A stretch of 64,000 nucleotides of DNA from Emticicia sp. CRIBPO (GTDB taxonomy: Bacteria; Bacteroidota; Bacteroidia; Cytophagales; Spirosomataceae). This document shows, piece after piece, positions 22,975 through 31,477 of this stretch (positions within the stretch are counted from its first letter, which is position 1; the number at the start of each line of letters is the position of its first letter). The stretch spans positions 1 through 64,000 of the forward strand of contig NZ_JAAAKV010000009.1 in NCBI RefSeq assembly GCF_009905725.1, read 5' to 3'. Made by a program: the position numbers and the translations under genes. The notes below the pieces were generated by a model. It was not told the origin of the DNA. It saw only the letters and a program-made list of their open reading frames with translations, and ran no database searches.

Positions 22975-24359
22975 TGACGAATATCAAAACTTTACTGGCC
23001 ACACTTGTGCTGTTATCATGGGTGAGTGTTGCCAAAGCTCAAAACACCCGGATAGATGATCTGATGACCAAAGCCCATAACATAGGCTTGTTTAACGGTA
23101 ATGTCCTTGTCGTTCAAAAGGGGAAGACGGTCTATGAATCTTCGTTTGGTTATGCTGATGGAGCCAAAACCAGGAAACTGGACAAGAACTTCCTCTTTAA
23201 CATCGGTTCTATCGGGAAGGAATTCAACGGTGTGGCCATCATGATGCTCAAAGAGCAGGGTAAACTAAGCCTGGACGATAAGGTTTCGAAGTATTTACCG
23301 GAATTACCTGCGTGGGCAGCTAAAATCAGCATCAAAAACCTGCTGCAGTATACCAGCGGCTTACCGGATGTCAAATGGCAGACCATCAAAAGCGATGCAG
23401 ACATCATGAATGACATGAAACAGCTCACGGCTCTCAACTCTGAACCGGGCACCAATTACCACTACAACAACAGTAATGTGTTTTTGCAACGCCGGATCGT
23501 TGAAAAGATATCAGGAATGGGCTTCAATAAATTTGTTGAGCAGAATATACTGCTGCCATGCCGGATGACGGCCTCGGAAGTAGACCCGGATATGGGCAAA
23601 GCCAATGTGGCCGTGTCATTCAACAATGACAGGGTACAGTCACCGAGACAGTTTGCCTATGTCATGACAGGCTGGACGTCGGTAACTGCCCGTGACCTGT
23701 ATCAATGGAATCAATGCCTGCATGGCTTTAAAATTATCTCGGAGCCTTCCGTACTGGAGATACTTCAGCCCTTTGCCCCTAACAAACAGTCGAGCCTGGG
23801 TGGGGGAAAGATAGAAAACGGGGAGATCATCACCCACGAACATCACGGGTCCAGTGCAGACTTTGAGGCCCTGATGTACAGCGATCTCACGAAAGATATT
23901 TCAGTCATCTTATTGACCAATAACATGAATTTCAAGGTTTTTGACCTCAAGGATGCCATCCTGAATATCCTTGACCATAAACCTTATGTGGTGCCTAAGA
24001 AATCTTTACTGACTGTTTTAAGAAAATCACTGGATACACAGACCATCGAAGAAACCCTGGTTCAATACAACGACTTAAAGAAAACGCAATCTGAGGTCAT
24101 CAGTTTTGAAGAACCTGAGCTGAACGGCATCGGTTATTTTCTACTGGGTAAGAAACGTTTTGCTGATGCAGTAAAGGTATTTGAGCTGAATGTCAGGCTG
24201 TTTCCGGAATCAGCCAATGCCTACGACAGCCTGGCTGAAGGATACTACAATGCTGGTAATAAGGCCCTTGCTCTGCAGAATTACAAAAAATCACTGAGCC
24301 TGGACCCGAAAAACAACGGGGCGAAAGAAATGATAGAAAAAATAGAAAAGGGAAACTGA
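22974..24359 (+). CDS. secreted serine hydrolase (class C beta-lactamase fold) with TPR tail
   Basis: Encodes 461 residues. A signal peptide ends at AKAQ. The beta-lactamase-related fold has the SxxK motif at S79-K82 (NIGSIGKEF), a Y164-N-N motif (YHYNNSN) and HxG in EHHGSS. A C-terminal TPR region (about 380-460; ELNGIGYFLLGKKRFADAVK, AYDSLAEGYYNAGNKALALQ) follows. Such proteins are often esterases or D-aminopeptidases rather than true beta-lactamases. It overlaps the lipoprotein gene by the ATGA stop-start. Confidence 0.88.
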   Translation: MTNIKTLLATLVLLSWVSVAKAQNTRIDDLMTKAHNIGLFNGNVLVVQKGKTVYESSFGYADGAKTRKLDKNFLFNIGSIGKEFNGVAIMMLKEQGKLSLDDKVSKYLPELPAWAAKISIKNLLQYTSGLPDVKWQTIKSDADIMNDMKQLTALNSEPGTNYHYNNSNVFLQRRIVEKISGMGFNKFVEQNILLPCRMTASEVDPDMGKANVAVSFNNDRVQSPRQFAYVMTGWTSVTARDLYQWNQCLHGFKIISEPSVLEILQPFAPNKQSSLGGGKIENGEIITHEHHGSSADFEALMYSDLTKDISVILLTNNMNFKVFDLKDAILNILDHKPYVVPKKSLLTVLRKSLDTQTIEETLVQYNDLKKTQSEVISFEEPELNGIGYFLLGKKRFADAVKVFELNVRLFPESANAYDSLAEGYYNAGNKALALQNYKKSLSLDPKNNGAKEMIEKIEKGN

Positions 24360-24363
24360 AATG

Positions 24364-24385
24364 ATCCGGCCGCTCAGGGCCGGAT
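24364..24385 (+). terminator. terminator after the serine hydrolase gene
   Basis: ATCCGGCC / GGCCGGAT with a 6-nt loop, followed by TTATTTTTT. Confidence 0.82.
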
Positions 24386-24525
24386 TTATTTTTTGAAACT
24401 CAGCGGATTATATTTAATTTTAGTTTTATAATTCAGAGAATTTACTAATTTTATCGGGCAAACCAAATAGCCTTAAACCAAACCGTAGTCGAAGAACTTA
24501 TAGTTCCAGACTTTTTTAACTGAAA

Positions 24526-24960
24526 ATGGATAAAATTGAAATTACTAATGCTGAGAAGGTATTGAATGTAAACAGTGCCTGCCTTGATGATTCTACTTTT
24601 ACAAATGTTAGTTTAAGCAAAGTTTTACTGGAAAATGTGGCCCTTGTCGACACAAAGATAACCGACGCCAATCTCAGCGGCCTCGAAATCGACGGTGCAC
24701 AATGGGGCGGTGCCTACTTTCATAATATAGGACTCCCTCCTGAAGGTCACCCGGCTTATGATCCTGAGGCAGAGCAGAAAGCCCTCAGGTTTGAAGATTG
24801 CGACCTTCATAACAGCCTCATTGAAGACTGTAACCTGAGTGGTATTGAGATCGTCAACTGCACCACCACGGGCATGAAGATCAACGGAGTGCTGATCAGC
24901 GAGCTTTTCAAAGCTTATGAAAGCAGCCGCAGATCGTTTCAGCTGAGCTCCGGTTTGTAA
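24526..24960 (+). CDS. pentapeptide-repeat protein
   Basis: Encodes 144 residues. A series of A(D/N)LxX-like steps is visible: FTNVSLSKVLLENVALVDTK, ITDANLSGLEIDGAQWGGAY, FEDCDLHNSLIEDCNLSGIE. These form a quadrilateral beta-helix interrupted by a loop (PPEGHPAYDPEAEQ). Function unknown; some pentapeptide proteins bind gyrase but that is not implied here. The AraC gene follows by 15 bp. A second pentapeptide-repeat protein is encoded at 43665. Confidence 0.82.
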   Translation: MDKIEITNAEKVLNVNSACLDDSTFTNVSLSKVLLENVALVDTKITDANLSGLEIDGAQWGGAYFHNIGLPPEGHPAYDPEAEQKALRFEDCDLHNSLIEDCNLSGIEIVNCTTTGMKINGVLISELFKAYESSRRSFQLSSGL

Positions 24961-24975
24961 AACGGCCAGCTTCGT

Positions 24976-25821
24976 ATGACCATGATAGTAGAACCCGATA
25001 CAAACGAACCAACGGAATATATTTCAGTGTCTGTCAAAGTACCTGAAGAGTTCGGTGATTTGTTTACGCATTTCTATTATGCAGCCAATCATGGCCAGGA
25101 GCCTGTGCACAAAAAGCTGGTACCCATGTTCAGAACCATTATGGTTTTTAACCTGGGCAGCCAGATCAACGGGGCTTTTGAAGACGAGCTGCCGTTTGAT
25201 CTGCCGGACAGCCTGATCATCGGGCCGCTTAAAAAGTCTTTACAATATACCCTCCATCCCGGGGCTGAAATGCTCGTTGCCAATTTTAAATGGGATGCTT
25301 TCTACCGCTTTTTCGGGCAATCCCTGCAATCATTTTCTACTTTCATAGCTGAGCCTCGGGCATTAACCGGTGATGAATGCTTCACCCCGCTGTGGCTCAA
25401 ACTGAAAGGAACACCGGCACTTGAAGATAAAGTAAAACACCTGCTCGATTTCAGCCTGCCCTACCTCAGGGCCAGGGAAGAAGCCTCTGCCAGAATCATA
25501 GGGCTCAATGTAGCCACAGACACTTTTAATCCCGTCAAAAAAATCGCTGCGGAAAGCGGTTACAGTGAGCGGAGCGTACAGCTGAGTTATAAAAAATACC
25601 TGGGCTTCAGCGACAAGGAAGTGACCCGCTACCAGAGGTTTATGAAGGCCGTTGAGCTGCTGATGAGTTCCACGGAAATAAAAACAGACTGGTTTGAAAT
25701 AGCTGAATCGTGTGGATATTATGACCAGAGCCACATGATCCATGACTTTAAGCATTATCTTCATCTCAGCCCGACGCAATTTCTCAAGCTACAGGAAAAC
25801 ATGTGCGTCTCTGCCTGGTGA
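24976..25821 (+). CDS. AraC-family transcriptional regulator
   Basis: Encodes 281 residues. The C-terminal half holds the HTH pair: PVKKIAAESGYSERSVQLSY then FEIAESCGYYDQSHMIHDFK with the ending HLSPTQFLKL. The N-terminal 150 residues (LVPMFRTIMVFNLGSQINGA) resemble the ligand domain of Bacteroidota AraC proteins that start with a beta-rich segment. It is 15 bp after the pentapeptide-repeat gene. A second ATG at 24982 would shorten it by two residues. Confidence 0.88.
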   Translation: MTMIVEPDTNEPTEYISVSVKVPEEFGDLFTHFYYAANHGQEPVHKKLVPMFRTIMVFNLGSQINGAFEDELPFDLPDSLIIGPLKKSLQYTLHPGAEMLVANFKWDAFYRFFGQSLQSFSTFIAEPRALTGDECFTPLWLKLKGTPALEDKVKHLLDFSLPYLRAREEASARIIGLNVATDTFNPVKKIAAESGYSERSVQLSYKKYLGFSDKEVTRYQRFMKAVELLMSSTEIKTDWFEIAESCGYYDQSHMIHDFKHYLHLSPTQFLKLQENMCVSAW

Positions 25822-25893
25822 CTTCGTTTTCTTACAATAGCAGGCCGCGTGCCCCAACTAGTTTTGTGATGTTAAATCAAACCAGAAAACATC

Positions 25894-26466
25894 ATGAAAC
25901 ATCTCATTATTTATGCTCACCCTCATGCAGGCAGCCTTAACCATGTCATCCTTGAAACAGCCGTCAGTTATTTACAAAAGCCAGGAAACGAAGTAGTGGT
26001 CAGAGACCTTTATGCCTTAATGTTTGATCCGGTATTATCACTTGAGGACATGGCAGGGCAAAGAAAAGGACAAGTGGATGAAAAAGTAGCCGCTGAACAG
26101 GAATTTATACAATGGGCAGATGCCATCACCTTTATTTACCCGATCTGGTGGACGGGCCTGCCCGCCATCATGAAAGGATATATCGACAGGGTGATGTCTT
26201 ATGGTTTTGCGTACCGGTATGATCAGGGTATCCAAAAAGGATTGCTGACGGGCAAAAAAGCCTACATTTTCAACACCCACGGAAAATCAAAGGAAGAATA
26301 TGAAGCCACAGGTATGGATCAGGCCCTGTTGCTGACTTCTGATAAAGGCATCTACACTTACTGCGGACTTGAGATAAGAAGTCACCTGTTTTTTGATAAA
26401 GCCGACCGTGCTGGAGAAGAGGCCATTGAGAAATGGAAACTTGAAATAAAAAACGCATACATATAA
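25894..26466 (+). CDS. NAD(P)H-dependent oxidoreductase, flavodoxin-like (quinone reductase type)
   Basis: Encodes 190 residues. KHLIIYAHPHAGSLNHVILE is the phosphate-binding start of Flavodoxin_2, DAITFIYPIWWTGLPAIMKG is the classical FMN/FAD-site loop, and YIDRVMSYGFAY follows. Relatives (MdaB, KefF, NQO-type) perform two-electron reduction of quinones or other electrophiles. TAGTTTTG at 25859-25866 fits a -7 box. Together with the MhqOD-like operon it suggests that this genome handles quinone stress. Confidence 0.88.
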   Translation: MKHLIIYAHPHAGSLNHVILETAVSYLQKPGNEVVVRDLYALMFDPVLSLEDMAGQRKGQVDEKVAAEQEFIQWADAITFIYPIWWTGLPAIMKGYIDRVMSYGFAYRYDQGIQKGLLTGKKAYIFNTHGKSKEEYEATGMDQALLLTSDKGIYTYCGLEIRSHLFFDKADRAGEEAIEKWKLEIKNAYI

Positions 26467-26537
26467 ATTCCTTATTTATAGAAGTTTAACACAATAAAAC
26501 CAACCTTACCTTCAAAAAAATCAACAAAATAATTTGC

Positions 26538-26580
26538 GTAACCGATCGATTACATATAAATTTATAACCAATCAGTTACA
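26538..26580. promoter_or_regulatory. tandem operator candidate upstream of the arsR-type gene
   Basis: Two 17-bp sequences, GTAACCGATCGATTACA (26538-26554) and ATAACCAATCAGTTACA (26564-26580), are imperfect palindromes of the form TAACC-n-ATC-nn-TTACA repeated with a 26-bp period. They lie directly before the ATG at 26587. A self-binding site of the ArsR-type regulator is likely. Confidence 0.65.
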
Positions 26581-26586
26581 AATAAA

Positions 26587-26898
26587 ATGAGAAGAGACGT
26601 TTTCCAGGCCATTGCCGACCCTACAAGGAGAGAGATCATCAACCTGATTGCTTATCAATCCATGAATCTCAATGCCGTAGCAGATAAGTTTGAAGTAAGC
26701 AGGCCGGCCATTTCAAAGCATATCAAAATCCTGACGGAATGTGGCCTTATTGTGATCAGGCAACAGGGAAGAGAGCGGTATTGCGAAGTGCAGCTGAGCA
26801 AACTGAAGGAAGTTTCAGACTGGACAAAACAGTACAGAGCCTTCTGGAATGAGAAACTGGATGCCCTGGAGGAATTCCTCGCGAAAACCCCGGATTGA
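26587..26898 (+). CDS. ArsR-family winged-helix regulator
   Basis: Encodes 103 residues. VFQAIADPTRREIINLIAYQ is the family opening, and VADKFEVSRPAISKHIKILT is the recognition helix, followed by the wing (IVIRQQGRERYCEV). No metal-binding CxC motif is seen, so this is the subgroup that often pairs with SRPBCC (AHSA1) proteins. It is followed by such a gene after 28 bp, and two palindromes precede its start. Confidence 0.92.
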   Translation: MRRDVFQAIADPTRREIINLIAYQSMNLNAVADKFEVSRPAISKHIKILTECGLIVIRQQGRERYCEVQLSKLKEVSDWTKQYRAFWNEKLDALEEFLAKTPD

Positions 26899-26926
26899 AA
26901 ATTATTTAACCAAAAAAATAAGGATT

Positions 26927-27358
26927 ATGACCATCAAACCTTTTGTGATAGAAAGACTGTTGAATGCCCCGGCAGAAAAAGTGTGGCAAGCGATTACGGA
27001 CAAAAACCAGATGAAAGAATGGTATTTTGACCTGGAGGAATTCAAACCTGAAGTGGGTTTTGTGTTTCAGTTTACCGGCCGAGGCAAAGACGAACACAAA
27101 GAATATCTGCATATCTGTGAGATAACGGAAGTTGTTCCTCTTAAAAAACTGACCTACAGCTGGCGGTATGAGGGCTATTCCGGTAATTCGTTCGTTACTT
27201 TTGCATTGGCTGAAGAAAACGGCAAAACATTGCTGACGCTTACGCATGCAGGACTTGAAACATTCCCTGTTGAAAATCCTGACCTTGCTCCGCATAATTT
27301 TGCTGAAGGCTGGACGCATATCATCGGGACATCGCTGGTGAATTATTTCGAAAAATAA
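26927..27358 (+). CDS. SRPBCC/AHSA1-like protein
   Basis: Encodes 143 residues. FVIERLLNAPAEKVWQAITD is the SRPBCC opening strand and helix; MKEWYFDLEEFKPEVG and the C-terminal helix (HNFAEGWTHIIGTSLVNYF) follow. The fold binds hydrophobic ligands. The start is fixed by AAGGA 6 bp upstream; the frame also runs back into the arsR gene. Its partner is the ArsR regulator 28 bp upstream. Confidence 0.9.
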   Translation: MTIKPFVIERLLNAPAEKVWQAITDKNQMKEWYFDLEEFKPEVGFVFQFTGRGKDEHKEYLHICEITEVVPLKKLTYSWRYEGYSGNSFVTFALAEENGKTLLTLTHAGLETFPVENPDLAPHNFAEGWTHIIGTSLVNYFEK

Positions 27359-27403
27359 AGATTCCGTTTTAAAACATTTCGTCCATCTTAAGTAAATTAA
27401 AAT

Positions 27404-27799
27404 ATGAGGGCAAGAATAAATTTTATTACACTGGCGGTAAATGACCTGAGGATATCTTATGAATTCTATGCAGGCTGTATGGGCCTGAGAGCCTCCAAAG
27501 TGCCTGAAGAAGGGGATGATCACCTTTTGTTTGAACTTGAAAACGGGTTTAGCCTGGTGCTTTACCGCCGGAAAGACTATCTGAATTTTGCGGCAGACCC
27601 GGACCAGGCTTCCTCTTCCGCAGGATTTATTCTCAGTCAATACGTTGACAGTAAAGAAGAAGTGGACGACATACTTGCTTTAGCCCTGCTGGGAGGAGCA
27701 AAACCCGCCGGAGAATACCATGATGAGCCCTGGGGTTATACCGCGGGCTTTTCTGACCCGGATGGACATCAATGGGAGATATTTTATCGCAGGGACTGA
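27404..27799 (+). CDS. VOC family protein
   Basis: Encodes 131 residues. RINFITLAVNDLRISYEFYA opens the VOC module, GFSLVLYRRKDYLNF continues, and AGFSDPDGHQWEIFY ends it with the Glu in the usual metal position. Substrate unknown. It follows the ArsR/SRPBCC pair by 45 bp on the same strand and may belong to the same transcript. Confidence 0.87.
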   Translation: MRARINFITLAVNDLRISYEFYAGCMGLRASKVPEEGDDHLLFELENGFSLVLYRRKDYLNFAADPDQASSSAGFILSQYVDSKEEVDDILALALLGGAKPAGEYHDEPWGYTAGFSDPDGHQWEIFYRRD

Positions 27800-27810
27800 G
27801 TTTACGGTTT

Positions 27811-27840
27811 ATCATCCCACAGATTAATCCGTGGGATGAT
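27811..27840. terminator. stem-loop between convergent genes
   Basis: A perfect 10-bp stem ATCATCCCAC / GTGGGATGAT with a 10-nt loop, between the VOC gene (+) and the DinB gene (-). It could end transcripts from both sides. Confidence 0.75.
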
Positions 27841-27872
27841 TTATAAGTATTGCTTTTGGTGTAGAAAGGGCC

Positions 27873-28379
27873 TTAATACCTGTCCCAGAATCCAGGAGGT
27901 TCAATCCCCAGAGCTCTTAAATAGACATATCCTTGTCCGCGGTGATGGATTTCGTTATCTACCCAATAGAGCATAATACCGGGCACCTCTCCTTCATATT
28001 CACCGAAGGCTTTTACGACCTCACCGAATTTACCCTCAGGAATCTGCGGCCAGTAGTTTTCAATGATTCCGGTAACCTCATCCCAGTAATCCAGTAGCTC
28101 CTGTTTGGTACTGAAAGTGCTTTTTCCTGAATGATGACCGAGTTCCTTTACGTGGGTCCAGTGGCCTGTCACCACACCATTCATGCCGTGAGAGGCCATA
28201 GAGGCCATTTCAAGGACCATTTCAGCGAAAGGCCGCATGCCGCCGATAGAGAAAGTAAAGAACTGGTCTTCCGGAAATGCCTCGATTACTTTCCTGGTCA
28301 GTTTGCGGTGTCCCTGCCAATGGTCTAAAAAAGCACTGCTTTGAATGACGGTTTCTTCATTTGCTGTTACATTTTTCAT
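27873..28379 (-). CDS. DinB-like (DUF664) four-helix protein
   Basis: Encodes 168 residues. The helical pattern and the metal-ligand histidines are visible: FLDHWQGHRKLTRKVIEA, MASHGMNGVVTG, and NEIHHRGQGYVYLRALG. DinB-superfamily proteins act as thiol transferases or have unknown functions. It stands alone on the minus strand. A second DinB-like protein is encoded at 31478. Confidence 0.87.
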   Translation of the reverse strand: MKNVTANEETVIQSSAFLDHWQGHRKLTRKVIEAFPEDQFFTFSIGGMRPFAEMVLEMASMASHGMNGVVTGHWTHVKELGHHSGKSTFSTKQELLDYWDEVTGIIENYWPQIPEGKFGEVVKAFGEYEGEVPGIMLYWVDNEIHHRGQGYVYLRALGIEPPGFWDRY

Positions 28380-28666
28380 CTGATAAGAGGTTTAGTGTTG
28401 CTTAAATTTCATTTGATGGTACAAATAAAACGGGGGCTACTGTCAACCCTATGTCAGTGGGATTTATGGGATTAAAAAAACTTTTTTTATAAAAACTTCA
28501 AAAACATGGTGCACATATTCAACTTGAGATCGCTAAAATTATCAACTTCCGGTTTTAATGCTTAACTTTTAGCCAAAATCAGCCTTCTTTTTTTAAAAAA
28601 ACTTGGGAAGCTACCTATTTTACAGGAATATTATCATAAACCGGGAGCTATAATTAACATCAAAAA

Positions 28667-29743
28667 ATGGAACATTCAGATCCCGGCAAATCGCTTAACC
28701 GGGCCATTGTTTCTTTAAAAATGCTGGGCATTTTACTTTTAGTAGTCCTGTTTCTCGGAATATGGCTGATCATCTCCCCTTACCTGAAAATCTCCGGAAA
28801 AAACAGTACCCGTCCCGAAGTCGCCATTATCCCGGCAGATGCAGACTTCACCAACTTATGGACCGCTCCGGATGAATGGAGAATGATGAGGCTTGAGCCT
28901 GAAGAGCAGGAAAGGATTAAATATGGAAAAGACCTGATTGCACACACTTCCAAATACCTGGGACCAAAAGGAAGTGTAAGCAAAATATCCAATGGAATGA
29001 ACTGTCAGAACTGCCACCTCAATGCAGGTTCTCAGCCCTGGGGCAATAACTATTTTGCGGTACAGGCCACATATCCGAAGTTCAGGGAACGGTCCGGTAC
29101 GACGGAAAATCAGGTCAAAAGGATAAATGACTGCCTCAGAAGAAGCCTCAACGGGCAAGCCCTGGATTCCACCTCAAGGGAAATGAAAAGCATCCTGGCC
29201 TATCTCAAATGGCTAGGATCAGATGTAACCAGGAACAAAATACCCAAAGGATCAGGGATTTATAAACTGAAACCTTTAAACACTGCCGCTGATCCGGGAA
29301 AAGGCCGTCTGGTTTATCAGGCCAGATGTCAGAGTTGCCACCAGGAAAACGGGGAGGGTGTTTTAGCCATGGATAAAAAAGAATATATTTACCCTCCGTT
29401 GTGGGGCATCCATTCTTACAACACCGGGGCCGGGCTGTTTCGCTTGTCCAGCTTTGCAGGATATGTAAAAATGAACATGCCCTTTGGGGTTACTTATCAG
29501 AAACCTCAGCTGAGCGATGAAGAAGCCTGGCATGTGGCAGCATATGTAAACTCCATGCCGAGGCCCGGAAAAGACCTTTCGGAAGATTGGCCTGACATTT
29601 CAGGGAAGCCGTTTGACCATCCTTTTGGTCCTTATGCTGATCCATTTCCGGAAGAACAACATAAATACGGCCCTTTTAAGCCGATCAGGGACTGGATAAA
29701 GAAAAACAAAAAAGTCAAAAACGCTATAATTACAAAATCATGA
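28667..29743 (+). CDS. tsdA: membrane-anchored diheme cytochrome c (thiosulfate dehydrogenase TsdA-like)
   Basis: Encodes 358 residues. An N-terminal transmembrane anchor (about 17-39) is followed by two cytochrome c domains with CQNCH (C113, H117) and CQSCH (C221, H225). C156 in KRINDCLRRSLNG lies about where TsdA enzymes carry a Cys heme ligand, and NMPFG offers a Met ligand for the second heme. PPLWGIHSYNTGAGLFRL matches the TsdA second domain. TsdA couples two thiosulfates to tetrathionate with electron release. The next gene overlaps its stop by 4 bp and encodes a DsrE-like protein, which strengthens a sulfur role. Confidence 0.75.
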   Translation: MEHSDPGKSLNRAIVSLKMLGILLLVVLFLGIWLIISPYLKISGKNSTRPEVAIIPADADFTNLWTAPDEWRMMRLEPEEQERIKYGKDLIAHTSKYLGPKGSVSKISNGMNCQNCHLNAGSQPWGNNYFAVQATYPKFRERSGTTENQVKRINDCLRRSLNGQALDSTSREMKSILAYLKWLGSDVTRNKIPKGSGIYKLKPLNTAADPGKGRLVYQARCQSCHQENGEGVLAMDKKEYIYPPLWGIHSYNTGAGLFRLSSFAGYVKMNMPFGVTYQKPQLSDEEAWHVAAYVNSMPRPGKDLSEDWPDISGKPFDHPFGPYADPFPEEQHKYGPFKPIRDWIKKNKKVKNAIITKS

Positions 29744-30156
29744 AATTCAGAATTTATCATTTGGCCATTCTCCTTTTTGCAGGATCCCTGACTGTCAACG
29801 CCCAGGAACGTGAACATAAGATCGTATTTCAGCTGACCACCTCCGATACCACGGTTTACCGGTCTCTGACCAGGCAACTCAACAATGTGTTGGTGCACTG
29901 GCCCAAGGCGAAACTGGAGGTGGTGATTTACGCCAAAGGCATCGGATTTGTGAGAAAAGACCAGAGCGTTTACGAAGCTGAAATTGCAGAATTAAAAAAA
30001 AGGGGTGTCACCTTGGCCGTTTGTGAAAACACTATGAAACAGCAAAAACTCACCAAAGACCAGGTATTGAACTCTGTCATTTATGTTCCGGTAGGTATTG
30101 CCGAGATCGTAACCAAACAGGAAGAGGGTTGGTCCTACATTAAAGTAGGTATATAA
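29740..30156 (+). CDS. secreted DsrE/F-like protein
   Basis: Encodes 138 residues. A signal peptide ends at VNAQ. The DsrE fold is seen in KIVFQLTTSDTTVYRSLTRQ, WPKAKLEVVIYAKGIGFV and KKRGVTLAVCENTMK, with C95 at the position of the conserved active cysteine. DsrE-like proteins carry persulfide sulfur. The ATG overlaps the TGA of the cytochrome gene (ATGA), so both are co-translated and likely function together in the envelope. Confidence 0.85.
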   Translation: MKFRIYHLAILLFAGSLTVNAQEREHKIVFQLTTSDTTVYRSLTRQLNNVLVHWPKAKLEVVIYAKGIGFVRKDQSVYEAEIAELKKRGVTLAVCENTMKQQKLTKDQVLNSVIYVPVGIAEIVTKQEEGWSYIKVGI

Positions 30157-30189
30157 AGCGACAAAGATTTTTCGTAACAATTTCAGCCA

Positions 30190-30239
30190 TGATTAGTTAT
30201 TACCTCACCGGGAGTATTTACCCCGGAATCAACTAATCA
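30190..30239. repeat. compound inverted repeat
   Basis: TGATTAGTT (30190-30198) pairs with AACTAATCA (30231-30239), and inside lies CCGGG...CCCGG. This nested hairpin sits between the DsrE-like gene and the next gene (start 30250) and may be a terminator or a leader structure. Confidence 0.6.
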
Positions 30240-30249
30240 GTAAATTGGC

Positions 30250-30708
30250 ATGTATACCCTTGAAACGAGTCAGAAAATTCCTGCTTCGCAAGCCGAAGTC
30301 TGGGATTTTATATCTTCCCCTGTCAACCTGAAATACATCACCCCTGCCTACATGGGTTTTGATATCACGAGCCGGAACCTCCCTGATAAAATGTACCCTG
30401 GCATGATCATCACTTATAAAGTCAGTCCCTTGTTCAATTTTAAAATGGACTGGGTAACAGAGATTACGCACGTGGCTGATCAGCAATATTTTGTGGACGA
30501 GCAAAGAATCGGCCCCTACAGCATCTGGCATCATCAGCACCATTTAAAGAGCATTGCAGGCGGGGTTGAGATGAACGACATCGTCAGTTACCTCCCTCCG
30601 TTTGGTCCCCTGGGCAGCATCGCCAACAGGCTTTTTATCCGAAAGAAACTGAAAGAGATATTCGATTTCAGGACAGCGGCGATTGAAAAGAAGTTCGGTA
30701 AATACTGA
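30250..30708 (+). CDS. SRPBCC family protein
   Basis: Encodes 152 residues. YTLETSQKIPASQAEVWDFI and SSPVNLKYITPAYMGF match the SRPBCC group that resembles cyclase/dehydrase and cell-division-inhibitor-like proteins. DWVTEITHVADQQYFVDEQR and DIVSYLPPFGPLGSIANRLF follow, ending in a long C-terminal helix. Ligand and role unknown. It is followed by a flavin reductase gene 43 bp away. Confidence 0.85.
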   Translation: MYTLETSQKIPASQAEVWDFISSPVNLKYITPAYMGFDITSRNLPDKMYPGMIITYKVSPLFNFKMDWVTEITHVADQQYFVDEQRIGPYSIWHHQHHLKSIAGGVEMNDIVSYLPPFGPLGSIANRLFIRKKLKEIFDFRTAAIEKKFGKY

Positions 30709-30751
30709 ACCATTTCCTCTTTTTTTATTTCATAAAAGTAATAACCGGAAA

Positions 30752-31390
30752 ATGACAAAAATATACTCTGAAAAAGATATTCTGAACATGGAAACCCGTT
30801 ACAGGGCTTCTTTTATTAATTCGCTGGGAGGTTTTAAAAGTGTGGTGATGGTCGGGACTAAAAGCCATTCGGGACAGGAAAACCTGGCTGTTTTCAATTC
30901 TTTATTTCATCTCGGGGCGAACCCTGCCCTTTGCGGCCTGATCGTAAGGCCTGATATTTCTCCGAGACACACCCTTCGTAACATCCTTAAGACAAAATTT
31001 TACACCATCAACCACCTGAACGAAGAAATCTTCAAAGCGGCACATCAGACCTCTGCGAGATATCCTGAAGACGTTTCGGAATTTGAAGCAACAGGACTGA
31101 CACCTCAGTACATTTACCCGATTACTGCTCCGTTTGTGAAGCAAAGTCTCGTAAGATTTGCCTGTGAACTTCAGCAGCATATCCCTCTCAAAATCAACGG
31201 AACTACCTTGCTTATCGGTAAGATCATCCATGCAAACATTCCCGAAGACGCCCTTCAAAAAGACGGCTTCATAGACCTTGAACTGGCGGGAAGTTTAACG
31301 TGCAGCGGACTGGACAGTTACCACAAAACCACTAAAACAGCCCGTCTCTCATATGCTAAGACAGACAAACCCCTGACAGAGCTGGAATAA
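30752..31390 (+). CDS. flavin reductase-like FMN-binding protein
   Basis: Encodes 212 residues. After IYSEKDILNMETRYRASFIN the split-barrel pattern of the flavin reductase-like family is visible: FKSVVMVGTKSHSGQENLAV, FHLGANPALCGLIVRP, FYTINHLNEE. The start at the second candidate (ATG 30752) matches the family; the frame is open back to 30683, inside the previous gene. The partner enzyme is unknown. Members bind FMN and can reduce it with NAD(P)H. Confidence 0.85.
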   Translation: MTKIYSEKDILNMETRYRASFINSLGGFKSVVMVGTKSHSGQENLAVFNSLFHLGANPALCGLIVRPDISPRHTLRNILKTKFYTINHLNEEIFKAAHQTSARYPEDVSEFEATGLTPQYIYPITAPFVKQSLVRFACELQQHIPLKINGTTLLIGKIIHANIPEDALQKDGFIDLELAGSLTCSGLDSYHKTTKTARLSYAKTDKPLTELE

Positions 31391-31477
31391 GTTCAAAATC
31401 AAAGGACGACGAAAATCCGCCGAACTTTCTCAATTTTAAAGCGGAATATTCTATATTTGAGCCAAAAAAGCTTTCTC

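Noticed and set aside
26906-27640. A 244-codon minus-strand frame
   Set aside because: It is antisense to the SRPBCC and VOC genes, both of which have clear families; its composition (rich in Phe, Arg, Cys) is typical of a shadow frame.
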